From positions 1 to 64,000 of the forward strand of contig DPDG01000061.1 in the NCBI GenBank assembly GCA_003526375.1: a stretch of DNA of 64,000 bases, given 5' to 3'. The notes under the pieces are model-generated. The model was not told where the DNA came from and ran no database searches. It worked only from the letters and a program-made list of their open reading frames with translations. A program made the translations under genes and the position numbers. Within the stretch, counting starts at the first letter, position 1; the number at the start of each line of letters is the position of its first letter. Source of the stretch: Lentisphaeria bacterium. GTDB taxonomy: Bacteria > Verrucomicrobiota > Lentisphaeria > Victivallales > UBA1829. Below, piece after piece: positions 53,217 through 61,558 of this stretch.

Positions 53217-53244
53217 TTGAAAATCGGAACGGAACGCTTATAAT
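53217..53244 (+). promoter_or_regulatory. Promoter of the metallo-hydrolase/hisF pair
   Basis: TTGAAA at 53217-53222, a 16 bp spacer, and TATAAT at 53239-53244, about 42 bases before ATG 53286. Confidence 0.7.
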
Positions 53245-53285
53245 AAAGAAATTCGTTTCAATGTTAATAGAAAAAAGGATTGAAA

Positions 53286-54128
53286 ATGAAAAAGGTGACC
53301 ATTCTGGGCAGTGCCGCGGCGGAAGGGATTCCTGCAATGTTCTGCAACTGCCGGGTGTGCGTGGAAGCTTGGAAAAACGGCGGAAAAGACATCCGTATGC
53401 GTACGGCATACAAATTCAATGAGCATGTCCGTGTGGATTTCGGACCGGATACTCTGGCGCAGGAATTCAAGTATCAGCTCCATTCCGAGAATCTCAGGCA
53501 TCTTTTCATTACCCACAGCCACGAGGATCATTTCTATCCCTGGCTTCTGAATTACCGTATGCCGGGATTTTCGGTTGTGCCGGAGGGCAATCTCCTGAAC
53601 ATCTACGGCAATCCGGGCGTGGTGGATGCAATGAATGTGCATTTCGCGAAACACCGCTGCGATTACGGGAAATTCCGTCTGAATCCGGTTTTGATCACGG
53701 CGTTTGAACCCGTGGAACTGCCGGAGGAGGATATGACGTTCTATCCCATGCACGCAAATCACATGCCGACGGAAAAACCGATGATCTATGCAATCCGCTA
53801 TGAGGACAAATGGGTTCTGATCGCCAACGATACCGGAGTTTTTCCGGAGGAAGACTGGAAGTTCCTGGAAGAGAAGAAATTCCGTTTCGATCTGGTGATC
53901 AGTGACTGCACCGGCGGGCTTCTGGACTACCGTGACGGGCATATGAGCGGGAAATTCGTCCTGGAAACGAAACGGCGTCTGGAAGCTCTGGGCTGTGTCG
54001 ACGGCAAAACGCGATACGTCATCAACCATTTTTCCCATAACGGCAGGGCGACTCACGCGGAACTCGAAGCACATTATAATCCGTATGGAATCGAGGTCGG
54101 TTTCGACGGAATGGAACTGGCACTTTAA
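53286..54128 (+). CDS. MBL-fold metallo-hydrolase (PhnP-like)
   Basis: A 280-residue protein; ATG 53286 follows AAAGGA and is preferred to an in-frame TTG at 53280. The N-terminus TILGSAAAEGIPAMFCNCRVC has the Cys-X-Cys-X2-Cys pattern of PhnP-type structural zinc sites. The metal site is THSHEDHF (H-X-H-X-D-H), with IANDTG and NHFSHNG supplying later ligands. PhnP cleaves cyclic phosphoribosyl esters in phosphonate breakdown, but no phn genes are near, so the substrate may differ. It is co-transcribed with hisF 21 bases downstream. Confidence 0.85.
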   Translation: MKKVTILGSAAAEGIPAMFCNCRVCVEAWKNGGKDIRMRTAYKFNEHVRVDFGPDTLAQEFKYQLHSENLRHLFITHSHEDHFYPWLLNYRMPGFSVVPEGNLLNIYGNPGVVDAMNVHFAKHRCDYGKFRLNPVLITAFEPVELPEEDMTFYPMHANHMPTEKPMIYAIRYEDKWVLIANDTGVFPEEDWKFLEEKKFRFDLVISDCTGGLLDYRDGHMSGKFVLETKRRLEALGCVDGKTRYVINHFSHNGRATHAELEAHYNPYGIEVGFDGMELAL

Positions 54129-54149
54129 TCTGACAGGAGAAGGAGATCA

Positions 54150-54914
54150 ATGGAAGAACCTGTACTTATCATGCCGTGTCTTGACATGCGCAACGGGCGC
54201 GTCGTCAAAGGCGTACACTTTGTGGATATTGCAGACGCCGGTGATCCGGTGGAATGTGCGCGTGCTTACTGCGCGGCGGGCGCCGACGAACTTGCGCTGC
54301 TGGACATTACGGCGACCGTGGAGAACCGCGGAACGCTGCTGGACGTTGTCCGGCGCGTTTCGGAGGTCTGCACTGTCCCGTTTACGGTCGGCGGCGGCAT
54401 TTCCGACGTAAAATCTGCGGAACTGGTGCTTCGCGCAGGAGCCAACAAGGTTTCGACCAGCAGCGCGGCATTCCGTAAACCTGAAATCATCCCTGCCATG
54501 ATCCGGGAATTCGGCGCTGCGGCAGTTACCGTGGCAATTGACGTGGATGTCAACAAGGCGATGCCCTCCGGTTATGAGGTGTATATCGACGGCGGGCGCA
54601 CCGCCACGGGCTGTGACGCTCTGGAATGGGCGAAGCGTGTGGATGGTTACGGCGTTCAGGTGATTCTGCCGACCAGCAAGGCGGGAGACGGCGCCAAGAC
54701 CGGATACGATCTGCCTGTCATCAGGGCGATGGCGGAAGTCTGCAAGGCGAAAATCGTCGCTTCCGGCGGCGCCGGCAAAATGGAGCACTTCCTTGACGCG
54801 GTCAAAGCGGGGGCGCAGATTCTGCTTGCCGCCTCTGTGTTTCATTTCCATATGATTGATATTCCGGAATTAAAGAATTACCTCAAGGAGAACGGGATTT
54901 TGGTCAAGCCGTAA
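54150..54914 (+). CDS. hisF: Imidazole glycerol phosphate synthase cyclase subunit HisF
   Basis: A 254-residue TIM barrel. Both catalytic Asp residues are placed as expected: Asp12 in PCLDMRNGRVVKG and Asp131 in VAIDVD. The phosphate-binding loops FTVGGGISD and VASGGAGKMEHF are present, as is the DGAKTGYD segment. HisF normally works with HisH, but hisH is not adjacent. The loop after Asp131 and the motif LPTSKAGDG differ from typical HisF, so a specialised paralogue remains possible. A strong terminator follows. Confidence 0.82.
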   Translation: MEEPVLIMPCLDMRNGRVVKGVHFVDIADAGDPVECARAYCAAGADELALLDITATVENRGTLLDVVRRVSEVCTVPFTVGGGISDVKSAELVLRAGANKVSTSSAAFRKPEIIPAMIREFGAAAVTVAIDVDVNKAMPSGYEVYIDGGRTATGCDALEWAKRVDGYGVQVILPTSKAGDGAKTGYDLPVIRAMAEVCKAKIVASGGAGKMEHFLDAVKAGAQILLAASVFHFHMIDIPELKNYLKENGILVKP

Positions 54915-54937
54915 TCCTGCTCGGGGAAATGACTGTC

Positions 54938-54976
54938 CGCAGGGGTTCTGGTTGCAGGAACCCCTGCGTTTTTTTA
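54938..54976 (+). terminator. Intrinsic terminator after hisF
   Basis: A perfect 11 bp stem, CGCAGGGGTTC (54938-54948) with GAACCCCTGCG (54958-54968), a 9-base loop, and seven T residues directly after. It begins 24 bases after the stop. Confidence 0.92.
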
Positions 54977-55315
54977 TCAAGTGTTTGCCGTTCAATTTTT
55001 TCATCAATATGGATAGGGACGGACACAGCCGTCTCCGTGCCGCAACTGTATTTTTTCTTTGACGAAACGACTTGTTCCAATAAGAGACACAGATGTTGAC
55101 ATTCAATGGCAAATGGAATGGGGAGAGAGAGTCGTGGGAGGAAAACCGAACATTTCCTATCAAGGTACAAACGCAGTCGGGATAGATTGGAATTTTCTGG
55201 AAAAAATACTATAAAAAAGACTTTTTTTGCTTTTATTTTTTTAAAATAGTAGTAACTTATGTTAAGTTTTTTTAATATTCAGAGTTTTTTAACATACAAA
55301 CAGGAGGAAATGTAT
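54977..55315. other. AT-rich gap without a recognisable gene
   Basis: This 339-base stretch between the terminator and the small lipoprotein gene shows no credible coding region. From about 55190 it becomes strongly AT-rich with T and A tracts and probably holds the lipoprotein promoter, but no clear -35/-10 pair can be chosen. Confidence 0.4.
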
Positions 55316-55477
55316 ATGTCGCGCAGAATAATCCTTTTTATATTATCTTTATCCTGTTGTCTTCTTATGACATCATGCTTTGGTATGTTACCTGCGGAGG
55401 AGCGAAGAAGATACGAGGAGGAGTTAAAACTGTACGGGCTTTCCGATTCAAATGAGGACACACTCTATCAGGACTAA
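55316..55477 (+). CDS. Small lipoprotein
   Basis: A 53-residue protein. Of two in-frame ATGs (55310, 55316), the second has AGGAGG (55302-55307) at the right distance. The N-terminus has two Arg residues, a hydrophobic core (IILFILSLSCCLL) and a lipobox-like LMTSC near residue 20. The mature part is about 33 residues, charged (EERRRYEEELKLYG). It resembles the entericidin-like class of tiny lipoproteins only in general layout. The role is unknown. Confidence 0.65.
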   Translation: MSRRIILFILSLSCCLLMTSCFGMLPAEERRRYEEELKLYGLSDSNEDTLYQD

Positions 55478-55740
55478 AGAAACGAAGACGTACAGCCGGA
55501 TACTTTTGACAACAGTAAAGGGTTCCGATGCATGCGGGGATTCCTTTCCCGTTTTCCAGTCAGGCAGTTCATTGTTCCGCTATGCGCTGTCATCTGAAAA
55601 GCAGCTTTCCGAATACCTGTAATCCTCCTGTGTCCAAAGGAGATATAGTCTGCATCAAAATGATAAAAACGGAAAATGCTCCTGATGCCTGAAGCGCCTG
55701 TATGATATTCCGCTTGCGAGCGAACCGGCATTCGGAGCAG

Positions 55741-55785
55741 AAAATAAAAAACACACAGCCGTTTTGTTGTCCGGACGACTGTGTG
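55741..55785 (-). terminator. Terminator of the leftward secreted-protein gene
   Basis: Read leftward: CACACAG/CTGTGTG arms (55785-55752, extended inward by three pairs after a mismatch) followed by a T-rich tract (complement of 55751-55741). It lies 24 bases past the stop of the gene at 55809. Between the lipoprotein gene and here (55478-55740) no gene is visible. Confidence 0.75.
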
Positions 55786-55808
55786 CTCCTGAAAACTGGA
55801 TTTAAAAA

Positions 55809-56366
55809 TTATTTGGCGGCATCAATTTCCGCTTCGACATCTTCAAATGTAATATCGGAATTCGTTCCGGCAAAGAAAACGATTCTGACTCCCGTCGGCA
55901 CTGCTTTGACTTTCACGCCGTTTCTGGTAATCTCATATTCATTTTTGACGACATGCTTTCCTTCGACTTCAGTGAAAACATCCGTGGCGGTCACTTTTGC
56001 CAGATTGCCGGAAAAGATGTAGCCCTTTGCGTCATACAGATAAACAGCGACTCCGGCAGTTCCTTTCCCTTTGACCTTGGCTTCGATTTTCACGATTTCT
56101 CCCGGCTTCACCGGATAGGCGGCAGCCGTATAGAAGGGGGTTTCCCTTGTGGTCGTAGTCACCTGAATGGCATTTTCGCCGGCCTCTCTTGCCGGAACGA
56201 CCTTGAATGTCCCGACATTCGGCTGGTTTGCATAGTTCTTGACCCAACCGAGCGGAGCCGTCCCTGCCGTATTGAGGCGTTTGAATTCTCCGTTGATATT
56301 GAGGTCCCTTGCAAAAAGACTTCCTGCGGCAACGACGGCAACCAATGCAATGACTGCTGTTTTCAT
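55809..56366 (-). CDS. Secreted beta-sandwich protein (CBM4/9-like)
   Basis: A 185-residue protein with a clear signal peptide (MKTAVIALVAVVAAGSLFA). The mature part begins RDLNINGEFKRLNTAGTAPLGWVKNY, the opening typical of jelly-roll carbohydrate-binding modules, and continues with GENAIQVTTTT, YPVKPGEIVKIEAKVKG and VRIVFFAGTNSDITFEDVEAE. It has a single domain with no catalytic region. GGGAG precedes the start, and it has its own promoter and terminator. A sugar-binding role is likely but inferred; it could instead be structural. Confidence 0.75.
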   Translation of the reverse strand: MKTAVIALVAVVAAGSLFARDLNINGEFKRLNTAGTAPLGWVKNYANQPNVGTFKVVPAREAGENAIQVTTTTRETPFYTAAAYPVKPGEIVKIEAKVKGKGTAGVAVYLYDAKGYIFSGNLAKVTATDVFTEVEGKHVVKNEYEITRNGVKVKAVPTGVRIVFFAGTNSDITFEDVEAEIDAAK

Positions 56367-56417
56367 GTAACGATCTCCCTGTTTTTGTTGACAGTATCTG
56401 TAATTGGAACTGGTTTC

Positions 56418-56446
56418 AAATTACACCCATATTACAGTTTTGTCAA
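56418..56446 (-). promoter_or_regulatory. Promoter of the secreted beta-sandwich gene
   Basis: Read leftward: TTGACA (56446-56441), a 17 bp spacer, and TAATTT (56423-56418), about 50 bases upstream of the start codon. Confidence 0.6.
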
Positions 56447-56616
56447 ATCCATATTCTCTTTCCGGCAAGCGTTGACGTAAAATAGTTTCCTGATTTTTTC
56501 TGCAAAAAAGATTTTATCTGTCGGAAAAATAATTGTCCCTGCTTGATTTTCCGGCTTTATGCATGTAAATTCTTACGTCTGCCACATGACAGGGCGGATA
56601 GAAACGGAGTATCCTT

Positions 56617-56853
56617 ATGTCTCTTGGTCTCACTGAAATTCTTGTTATTTTTGTCGCCATCCTTCTTTTGTTCGGGGCAAAGCGGATTCCGGAAATCGCC
56701 CGTGCCCTCGGGCGTGCCAGCCATGAATTCAAAAAGGCAAAAGATGAGATCATCAACGAAACCGAAGAACTGAAAGACGCTGCGGAAAAAAAAGCCGCTC
56801 TGGAAGATCAGGCGGGTAAAAAGGATAACGATAAAAAAAATGACTCCGAATAA
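56617..56853 (+). CDS. tatA: Twin-arginine translocase subunit TatA/TatE
   Basis: A 78-residue protein with the family layout: a short N-terminal membrane helix (LTEILVIFVAILLLF), the hinge GAKRIPEIARALGRASHEFKKAKDE that forms the amphipathic helix, and a charged coiled tail (Lys/Asp-rich). TatA builds the pore of the Tat system, which exports folded proteins across the inner membrane. No tatB gene is present, so this is a minimal TatA-TatC system. It starts the cluster tatA-tatC-DUF362-polyferredoxin. Confidence 0.92.
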   Translation: MSLGLTEILVIFVAILLLFGAKRIPEIARALGRASHEFKKAKDEIINETEELKDAAEKKAALEDQAGKKDNDKKNDSE

Positions 56854-56868
56854 CGGAGGGCTCCCTTT

Positions 56869-57624
56869 ATGAGCGACACAAAGGAACTTTCCTTTCTGGA
56901 ACATCTGGATGTCCTGCGCGGAGTTCTTTTCAAAATCATCGGAGTTTTCAGTGTTCTCTGCGTTCCGGCATGGTTCTGTGCCCCTTACGTGATGAAACGG
57001 TTGCTTGCATATGCGGCTCCCGCAGGGTTCAAGCTGCATTATTTCTCTCTGATGGAACCTTTTTTCATTCAACTGAAAGTCATGCTGACACTGGCTGTTT
57101 TCGCCTCCCTGCCGTTCACTGCATATTATTTATGGGGGTTCATTGCGCCGGGACTTACCGAACTGGAACGGAAAAGAATCCGTCCTCCCCTGTTTCTGAG
57201 TTTTTTTCTTGCCGTTGCAGGAGCCGTTTTCGCAATTCTGCTGATTGTGCCGGTCATTGTCCGTTTTTCGCTTTCCTTTCAGACGGAAGGCATGGAGCCG
57301 GTCATCGGAATCGAGAGTTTTGTATCCATGATGCTGCTGTCCGCGCTTGCCTGTGCAGTCCTGTCCCAGTTTCCGGTATTGCTGCTGATCCTGCTTTCCC
57401 TCGGGATCGTCGATCTCGCCTGGGTCCGCAAACAGCGTGCCGTCGTGCTCGTCGCGATCCTGATTATTGCGGCGGTCGTGACGCCGCCGGATGTGGTCAG
57501 CCAGCTTATGGTGGCGGTGCCGACCTATCTCCTGTTTGAAGGAAGTCTGCTGTTTTTCCGCTTTTACAGGAAACCGGACGGCAGTATGGATGTCTATGAA
57601 GAAGAATCAAAGAAGGAATCATAA
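56869..57624 (+). CDS. tatC: Twin-arginine translocase subunit TatC
   Basis: A 251-residue protein with six membrane helices. FLEHLDVLRGVLFK is the conserved N-terminal TatC box that reads the twin-arginine signal, LMEPFFIQLKVMLTLAVFASLPF matches the first periplasmic loop and helix, and VVTPPDVVSQLMVAVPTYLLFE is the C-terminal signature. The gap from tatA is 15 bases with a GGAGG site, so they are co-transcribed. Likely cargo is encoded directly downstream. Confidence 0.95.
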   Translation: MSDTKELSFLEHLDVLRGVLFKIIGVFSVLCVPAWFCAPYVMKRLLAYAAPAGFKLHYFSLMEPFFIQLKVMLTLAVFASLPFTAYYLWGFIAPGLTELERKRIRPPLFLSFFLAVAGAVFAILLIVPVIVRFSLSFQTEGMEPVIGIESFVSMMLLSALACAVLSQFPVLLLILLSLGIVDLAWVRKQRAVVLVAILIIAAVVTPPDVVSQLMVAVPTYLLFEGSLLFFRFYRKPDGSMDVYEEESKKES

Positions 57625-57641
57625 CCCCAAAGGAGCCGAAT

Positions 57642-58595
57642 ATGGACAGACGTGATTTTCTGAAAACCACCGCCGCGCTTGCCGCTCTGGGCGTCGCTGC
57701 AAAAGCCGGTAAACTGTTTGCCGCATCCCCTGCAAAACAAAGCGGTGCGCCCAAAACAGGCGTCCCCGACATGGTGGCGGTCAAGGGCGGAGAGCCCGCG
57801 CAGATGTTCGACCTCGGAATCAAGGAACTCGGCGGGATGCAGAAGTTCGTCAAAAAAGGGCAGACCGTTGTCATCAAGCCGAATATCGGGTGGGATAAAG
57901 CCCCTGAGTACGGAGCCAATACGAATCCTGATCTGGTCCGGCGCATCATCGAGCACTGTAAAGAGGCGGGCGCATCCAGAATCTATGTGTTCGACACGAC
58001 ATGCAGTCCGTGGAACCTGAGCTACAAAAACAGCGGAATCGCGGATGCCGCCGAAAAAGCCGGCGCGGTCGTAGTCGGCGGGGACAGCGCCAAGGACAAG
58101 GCATATCTGGAAAACAATTATGCGGAAGTTGAGATCCCCGGCGCAAAACGTCTCAAGAAGATGATGCAGCACCGTCTGATCCGGGAGTGCGATGTCTTCA
58201 TCAACGTTCCGGTCCTGAAACATCACGGCGGGGCGCATATGACCTGCTGCATGAAAAATCTGATGGGAACGGTCTCCAAACGCACCCAGCAGTATTTTCA
58301 TGGCAATGACCTGCATCAATGCATTGCGGAATGCTGCGCTTATCGTAAGCCCGACCTGAATGTGGTGGATGCTTACCGCGTCATGACGAAACGCGGTCCG
58401 CGCGGTGTGGACCTGAGCGATGTCGTGGTCATGAAATATCAGATGATCGGCACAGATCCCGTTGCGCTCGACACTGCCGCGGCGCGTCTGATCAAATTCA
58501 ACCTGAACCGGATCGGGCATATCCGCATCGGCGAATCGCTCGGAATCGGCACGACCAGACTCAATACACTGAATATCAGGCGGATCATGGTATGA
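57642..58595 (+). CDS. Tat-exported DUF362 protein
   Basis: A 317-residue protein. The N-terminus MDRRDFLKTTAALAALGVAAKA is a twin-arginine signal (Arg3-Arg4, Phe-Leu-Lys) with an Ala-rich core. The rest is DUF362 (GQTVVIKPNIGWDKAPEYGANTNPDLVRRIIEHCKEAGA, FINVPVLKHHGGAHMTCCMKNLMG, GTDPVALDTAAARLI). DUF362 proteins often accompany ferredoxins; the activity is not established. It overlaps the polyferredoxin gene by four bases and follows tatC, which makes it a probable main cargo of this Tat system. Confidence 0.9.
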   Translation: MDRRDFLKTTAALAALGVAAKAGKLFAASPAKQSGAPKTGVPDMVAVKGGEPAQMFDLGIKELGGMQKFVKKGQTVVIKPNIGWDKAPEYGANTNPDLVRRIIEHCKEAGASRIYVFDTTCSPWNLSYKNSGIADAAEKAGAVVVGGDSAKDKAYLENNYAEVEIPGAKRLKKMMQHRLIRECDVFINVPVLKHHGGAHMTCCMKNLMGTVSKRTQQYFHGNDLHQCIAECCAYRKPDLNVVDAYRVMTKRGPRGVDLSDVVVMKYQMIGTDPVALDTAAARLIKFNLNRIGHIRIGESLGIGTTRLNTLNIRRIMV

Positions 58596-60082
58596 TGCTT
58601 TGGAAGAACCTGCCGTGGTGGCGTATTCTGCGAATTCTGGTTGCAGGCGTTGTTCTGCTTGTCCTGATGGGCGGAACCTGGTTCTTCCCCGGATATGAGA
58701 AAGTGTTTGTCTCGCAGTTCGGTTCCAGTCTGCTTGCCCTGACTTCCGCTTTTTCGCTGGGGGCGTTCCTTGCCGTTGCCGCAGTCGCGGCAGTGACGCT
58801 GCTTGTCGGGAGACTGTATTGTTCGATTCTGTGCCCGCTCGGAATTCTTCAGGACCTCATGATGCTTTTCAAGGGGCGTTTTGCATTTCAGGGAGCATAT
58901 CGCCGGATCAAATATCCGTTTTTCTTCCTTGTTCTGGGACTGGCGTGTGCCGGACTGATGCTTCCGCTTGCATTCCTGATGCCTTCGGCAAATTTTGTCG
59001 CCATCGAGAATCATGTATTCCGGGAAGTCTGTGCGCGAGTTTTCTACTGGCTCGATCTGCCGATCGGGGAGGTGACGGTTCATCCCGTCCTCGGCGGATT
59101 CATCAGCGCATGGGCAGTCTTCATTCTGCTTGCCATACTGGTGCGCTGGCGCGGCAGAATTTACTGCAATACGCTTTGTCCGGTCGGCGCTCTGCTCTCG
59201 TTGATTGCGAAATTTTCTTATTGGAAAATCACGCTGACGGATCGCTGTGTCCGCTGCGGCGCATGCGAACGCGTCTGTAAAAGCGGATGCATCGACGTGA
59301 AAAACAGGCGCGTCATCAATGAGAACTGTGTCATGTGCCTGAATTGCATCGGCAAATGCAAGTTTTCCGCATTGAAATTCGAGCATCGAAAACCGGCGCT
59401 TGAAAACAGGGAGCCTGTATCCGGGGCAAGACGTGAGTTCCTGATTGCCGGCGGCGCTCTGGTGGCAGGATTGGCGGCGGGAAAAGCGGCGCATGCACTT
59501 GGAGGGAGAAAGATTTCTGCGGAAGATTATGCGCCGGCAATGCCTCCCGGAGCGGTTTCCTACGACCGTTTCGCCTCCCGTTGTGTCTCCTGCGGACTCT
59601 GTATCGCCGTATGCAAGGGGCATGTTCTTGCCCATGCGACGGGGCAGTATGGGTTGCGCGGTTTCCTTCAGCCTTATATGCGGTTCTCCAACGGAGCCTG
59701 CGAATTCAATTGCAATGAGTGTATCAAGGTGTGCCCCTGCGGTGCGCTGGACAAGCTGGCTCTCGATGAAAAGAAACACTGGCGCGTCGGTCTTGCGCGG
59801 TATGTGGAAACCCGCTGCATTTCTTATATCGACGGGACCGACTGCGGGGCATGTGCGGAGCATTGTCCGGTAGGAGCGCTTGAGATGGTTCCCTACAAGG
59901 AAACGACAATTCCGAAAGTGCATGAGAATCTCTGTATCGGCTGCGGTGCCTGCGAAAACATCTGTCCCGCCCGCCCGGTCAAGGCGATCCGTGTCAACGG
60001 CGTTGCAAAACAACATTTTGTAGAGAAACCAGTCGCGACGAAATCGGCGGTTCTCGATTCGGAAGAGGATTTTCCGTTCTGA
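58592..60082 (+). CDS. Membrane polyferredoxin with internal Tat-like signal (NapH-NapG-like fusion)
   Basis: A 496-residue protein. The first 200 residues have about five membrane helices with CSILCPLG and CNTLCPVG loops, as in NapH. Then come CVRCGACERVC and CVMCLNCIGKC cluster motifs. At residues 280-284 an internal RREFL followed by LIAGGALVAGLAAG looks like a twin-arginine signal. The C-terminal 200 residues add three to four [4Fe-4S] motifs (CVSCGLCIAVC, CNECIKVCPC, CGACAEHCPVG, CIGCGACENIC), as in Tat-exported NapG. It probably passes electrons from quinol or the cytoplasm to the DUF362 protein; the pathway is unknown. Confidence 0.88.
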   Translation: MMLWKNLPWWRILRILVAGVVLLVLMGGTWFFPGYEKVFVSQFGSSLLALTSAFSLGAFLAVAAVAAVTLLVGRLYCSILCPLGILQDLMMLFKGRFAFQGAYRRIKYPFFFLVLGLACAGLMLPLAFLMPSANFVAIENHVFREVCARVFYWLDLPIGEVTVHPVLGGFISAWAVFILLAILVRWRGRIYCNTLCPVGALLSLIAKFSYWKITLTDRCVRCGACERVCKSGCIDVKNRRVINENCVMCLNCIGKCKFSALKFEHRKPALENREPVSGARREFLIAGGALVAGLAAGKAAHALGGRKISAEDYAPAMPPGAVSYDRFASRCVSCGLCIAVCKGHVLAHATGQYGLRGFLQPYMRFSNGACEFNCNECIKVCPCGALDKLALDEKKHWRVGLARYVETRCISYIDGTDCGACAEHCPVGALEMVPYKETTIPKVHENLCIGCGACENICPARPVKAIRVNGVAKQHFVEKPVATKSAVLDSEEDFPF

Positions 60083-60583
60083 ATGAATATAAAAAAGATT
60101 TTTTTGATCTGTATCATTTGTTTTTTGGTTGTCCTGGCACTCATTCCGCTGGTTGTACCTTTTTTCATTCCGTGGACAATGTTGAACTGCCGGACTCTTT
60201 ATATCGACATACAGTCCGGCAGGACACGTTTTGTGCGTCACCTGTATTTCATTCCGATCAGGGATGAGATCCATGAGACATCCTGTTCGCGGTCTTTATA
60301 TCCGAATCGGAATTATCCCCCGCCTGACTGGCGAATAGATACAAGGCTTTCTCCGTATCTCCGTAATTCCCCGCACTACGCACTGCATGGCGCCGTGACA
60401 ATCATGAGAATGATTGATATGGAAAGTGAACTTACCGAAAAGGAAAAAAACACATTGAGAAAACAGATCCTCCATCTCTGGCAGAGCGGGAAAGGAAAGC
60501 ATGAGGCGAAAAACCTGCTCTGGAAAACTGCGGAACGGGAAACAAATCAAACCGGACAGGACAGAAAGGATGTTCCGAAATGA
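60083..60583 (+). CDS. Membrane-anchored protein of unknown function
   Basis: A 166-residue protein. One long N-terminal membrane helix (IFLICIICFLVVLALIPLVVPFFI) is followed by a soluble domain with RYFIPIRDE-like and Cys-containing segments and a charged C-terminal helix. The start codon directly follows the stop of the polyferredoxin gene, and its end overlaps the aldo/keto reductase start by four bases. No family is recognised. Its place in the operon suggests a link to the iron-sulfur proteins, but nothing in the sequence confirms it. Confidence 0.7.
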   Translation: MNIKKIFLICIICFLVVLALIPLVVPFFIPWTMLNCRTLYIDIQSGRTRFVRHLYFIPIRDEIHETSCSRSLYPNRNYPPPDWRIDTRLSPYLRNSPHYALHGAVTIMRMIDMESELTEKEKNTLRKQILHLWQSGKGKHEAKNLLWKTAERETNQTGQDRKDVPK

Positions 60584-61428
60584 AAAACAAGACTTTGAAA
60601 TGCGGATTTTCAATGCCGGTTCTCGGAATGGGAACATGGCAGATGGGCGGCCGGATGGAACGCGATTCCCGGAATGACGATGCCGGGCAGATTCAGGCTT
60701 TGAAAACCGGTCTGGATCTGGGATTCAATCTGATTGACACGGCGGAATCCTATGCTGACGGGAAGGCGGAGGAACTGGTCGGAGAGGCGATCAGAGGCTA
60801 TGACCGGGGCAAACTGTTTCTGACATCGAAAGTCTGGAAAACCCATGTCGCGTATGATGATGTGCTGCGTGCCGCGGAAAACTCGCTGAAGCGGCTCGGC
60901 ACGGATTATCTTGATCTGTATCTCTACCATCAGGTCAATAATGAAGTCCCGCTGAAAGAGACGATGCGCGCGTTCGACCGTCTGGTATCGGAAAAACTGG
61001 TGCGCCACATCGGAGTCAGCAACTTCGCGCTGGAGCGGTTCAAACGCGCGCAGGCGTGTGCGGAACATAAGATCGTGGTCAATCAGATTCATTACAGTCT
61101 GTCGGTGCGTGAACCGGAAAGTGAGCTGCTTCCCTGGCTTCAGGAAAACGACGTGATGATTCAGGCATGGCGTCCTCTGCGCGGTGTTCCGGATTGCGCG
61201 CTTTTAAACGAGCTTTGCACCAAGTATGGCAAGACGAAATCGCAGATTGCCCTGAACTGGCTGATCATGCAGAAGAACATTGTCACGATTACAGCTTCCA
61301 GTTCCGCGAGGCATATTCAGGATAATCTGGATGCCGCCGCGTTTGAAATGGCGCCTTCCGATGTGGAGCTCCTGATGCGCGATTTCCCGGAAAAGAAATT
61401 CATTTCCGATGCCGTTCCCCTGAGCTGA
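60580..61428 (+). CDS. Aldo/keto reductase
   Basis: A 282-residue NADPH-dependent TIM-barrel reductase. The catalytic tetrad is present: Asp and Tyr in NLIDTAESYADG, Lys in LFLTSKVW, and His in LYLYHQVN. Near the C-terminus ITASSSARHIQDNLDAAAFEM is the cofactor phosphate loop region. The protein is slightly shorter than the usual 300-320 residues but keeps the full barrel. It overlaps the previous gene by four bases. The substrate, an aldehyde or ketose, is not readable. Confidence 0.92.
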   Translation: MKNKTLKCGFSMPVLGMGTWQMGGRMERDSRNDDAGQIQALKTGLDLGFNLIDTAESYADGKAEELVGEAIRGYDRGKLFLTSKVWKTHVAYDDVLRAAENSLKRLGTDYLDLYLYHQVNNEVPLKETMRAFDRLVSEKLVRHIGVSNFALERFKRAQACAEHKIVVNQIHYSLSVREPESELLPWLQENDVMIQAWRPLRGVPDCALLNELCTKYGKTKSQIALNWLIMQKNIVTITASSSARHIQDNLDAAAFEMAPSDVELLMRDFPEKKFISDAVPLS

Positions 61429-61445
61429 TTCATATCGCCCTCCGG

Positions 61446-61473
61446 TTGAAAACGGAAGATACGATGCTATATT
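61446..61473 (+). promoter_or_regulatory. Promoter of the CAT-like acetyltransferase gene
   Basis: TTGAAA at 61446-61451, a 16 bp spacer, and TATATT at 61468-61473, giving a leader of about 80 bases before ATG 61559. Confidence 0.6.
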
Positions 61474-61558
61474 CCTGTCGTTTGCCTGGCGGCGTGATGC
61501 CCATGAAAATCCGCTTGTGCATCAAATTCAACAGTATCAAAGAATTACCGGGGGCTGC

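Noticed and set aside
58439..60274. A 611-codon open frame on the - strand opposite the polyferredoxin gene
   Set aside because: The + strand product has many Cys cluster motifs and overlapping operon neighbours; the antisense product is low-complexity and Arg/His-rich.
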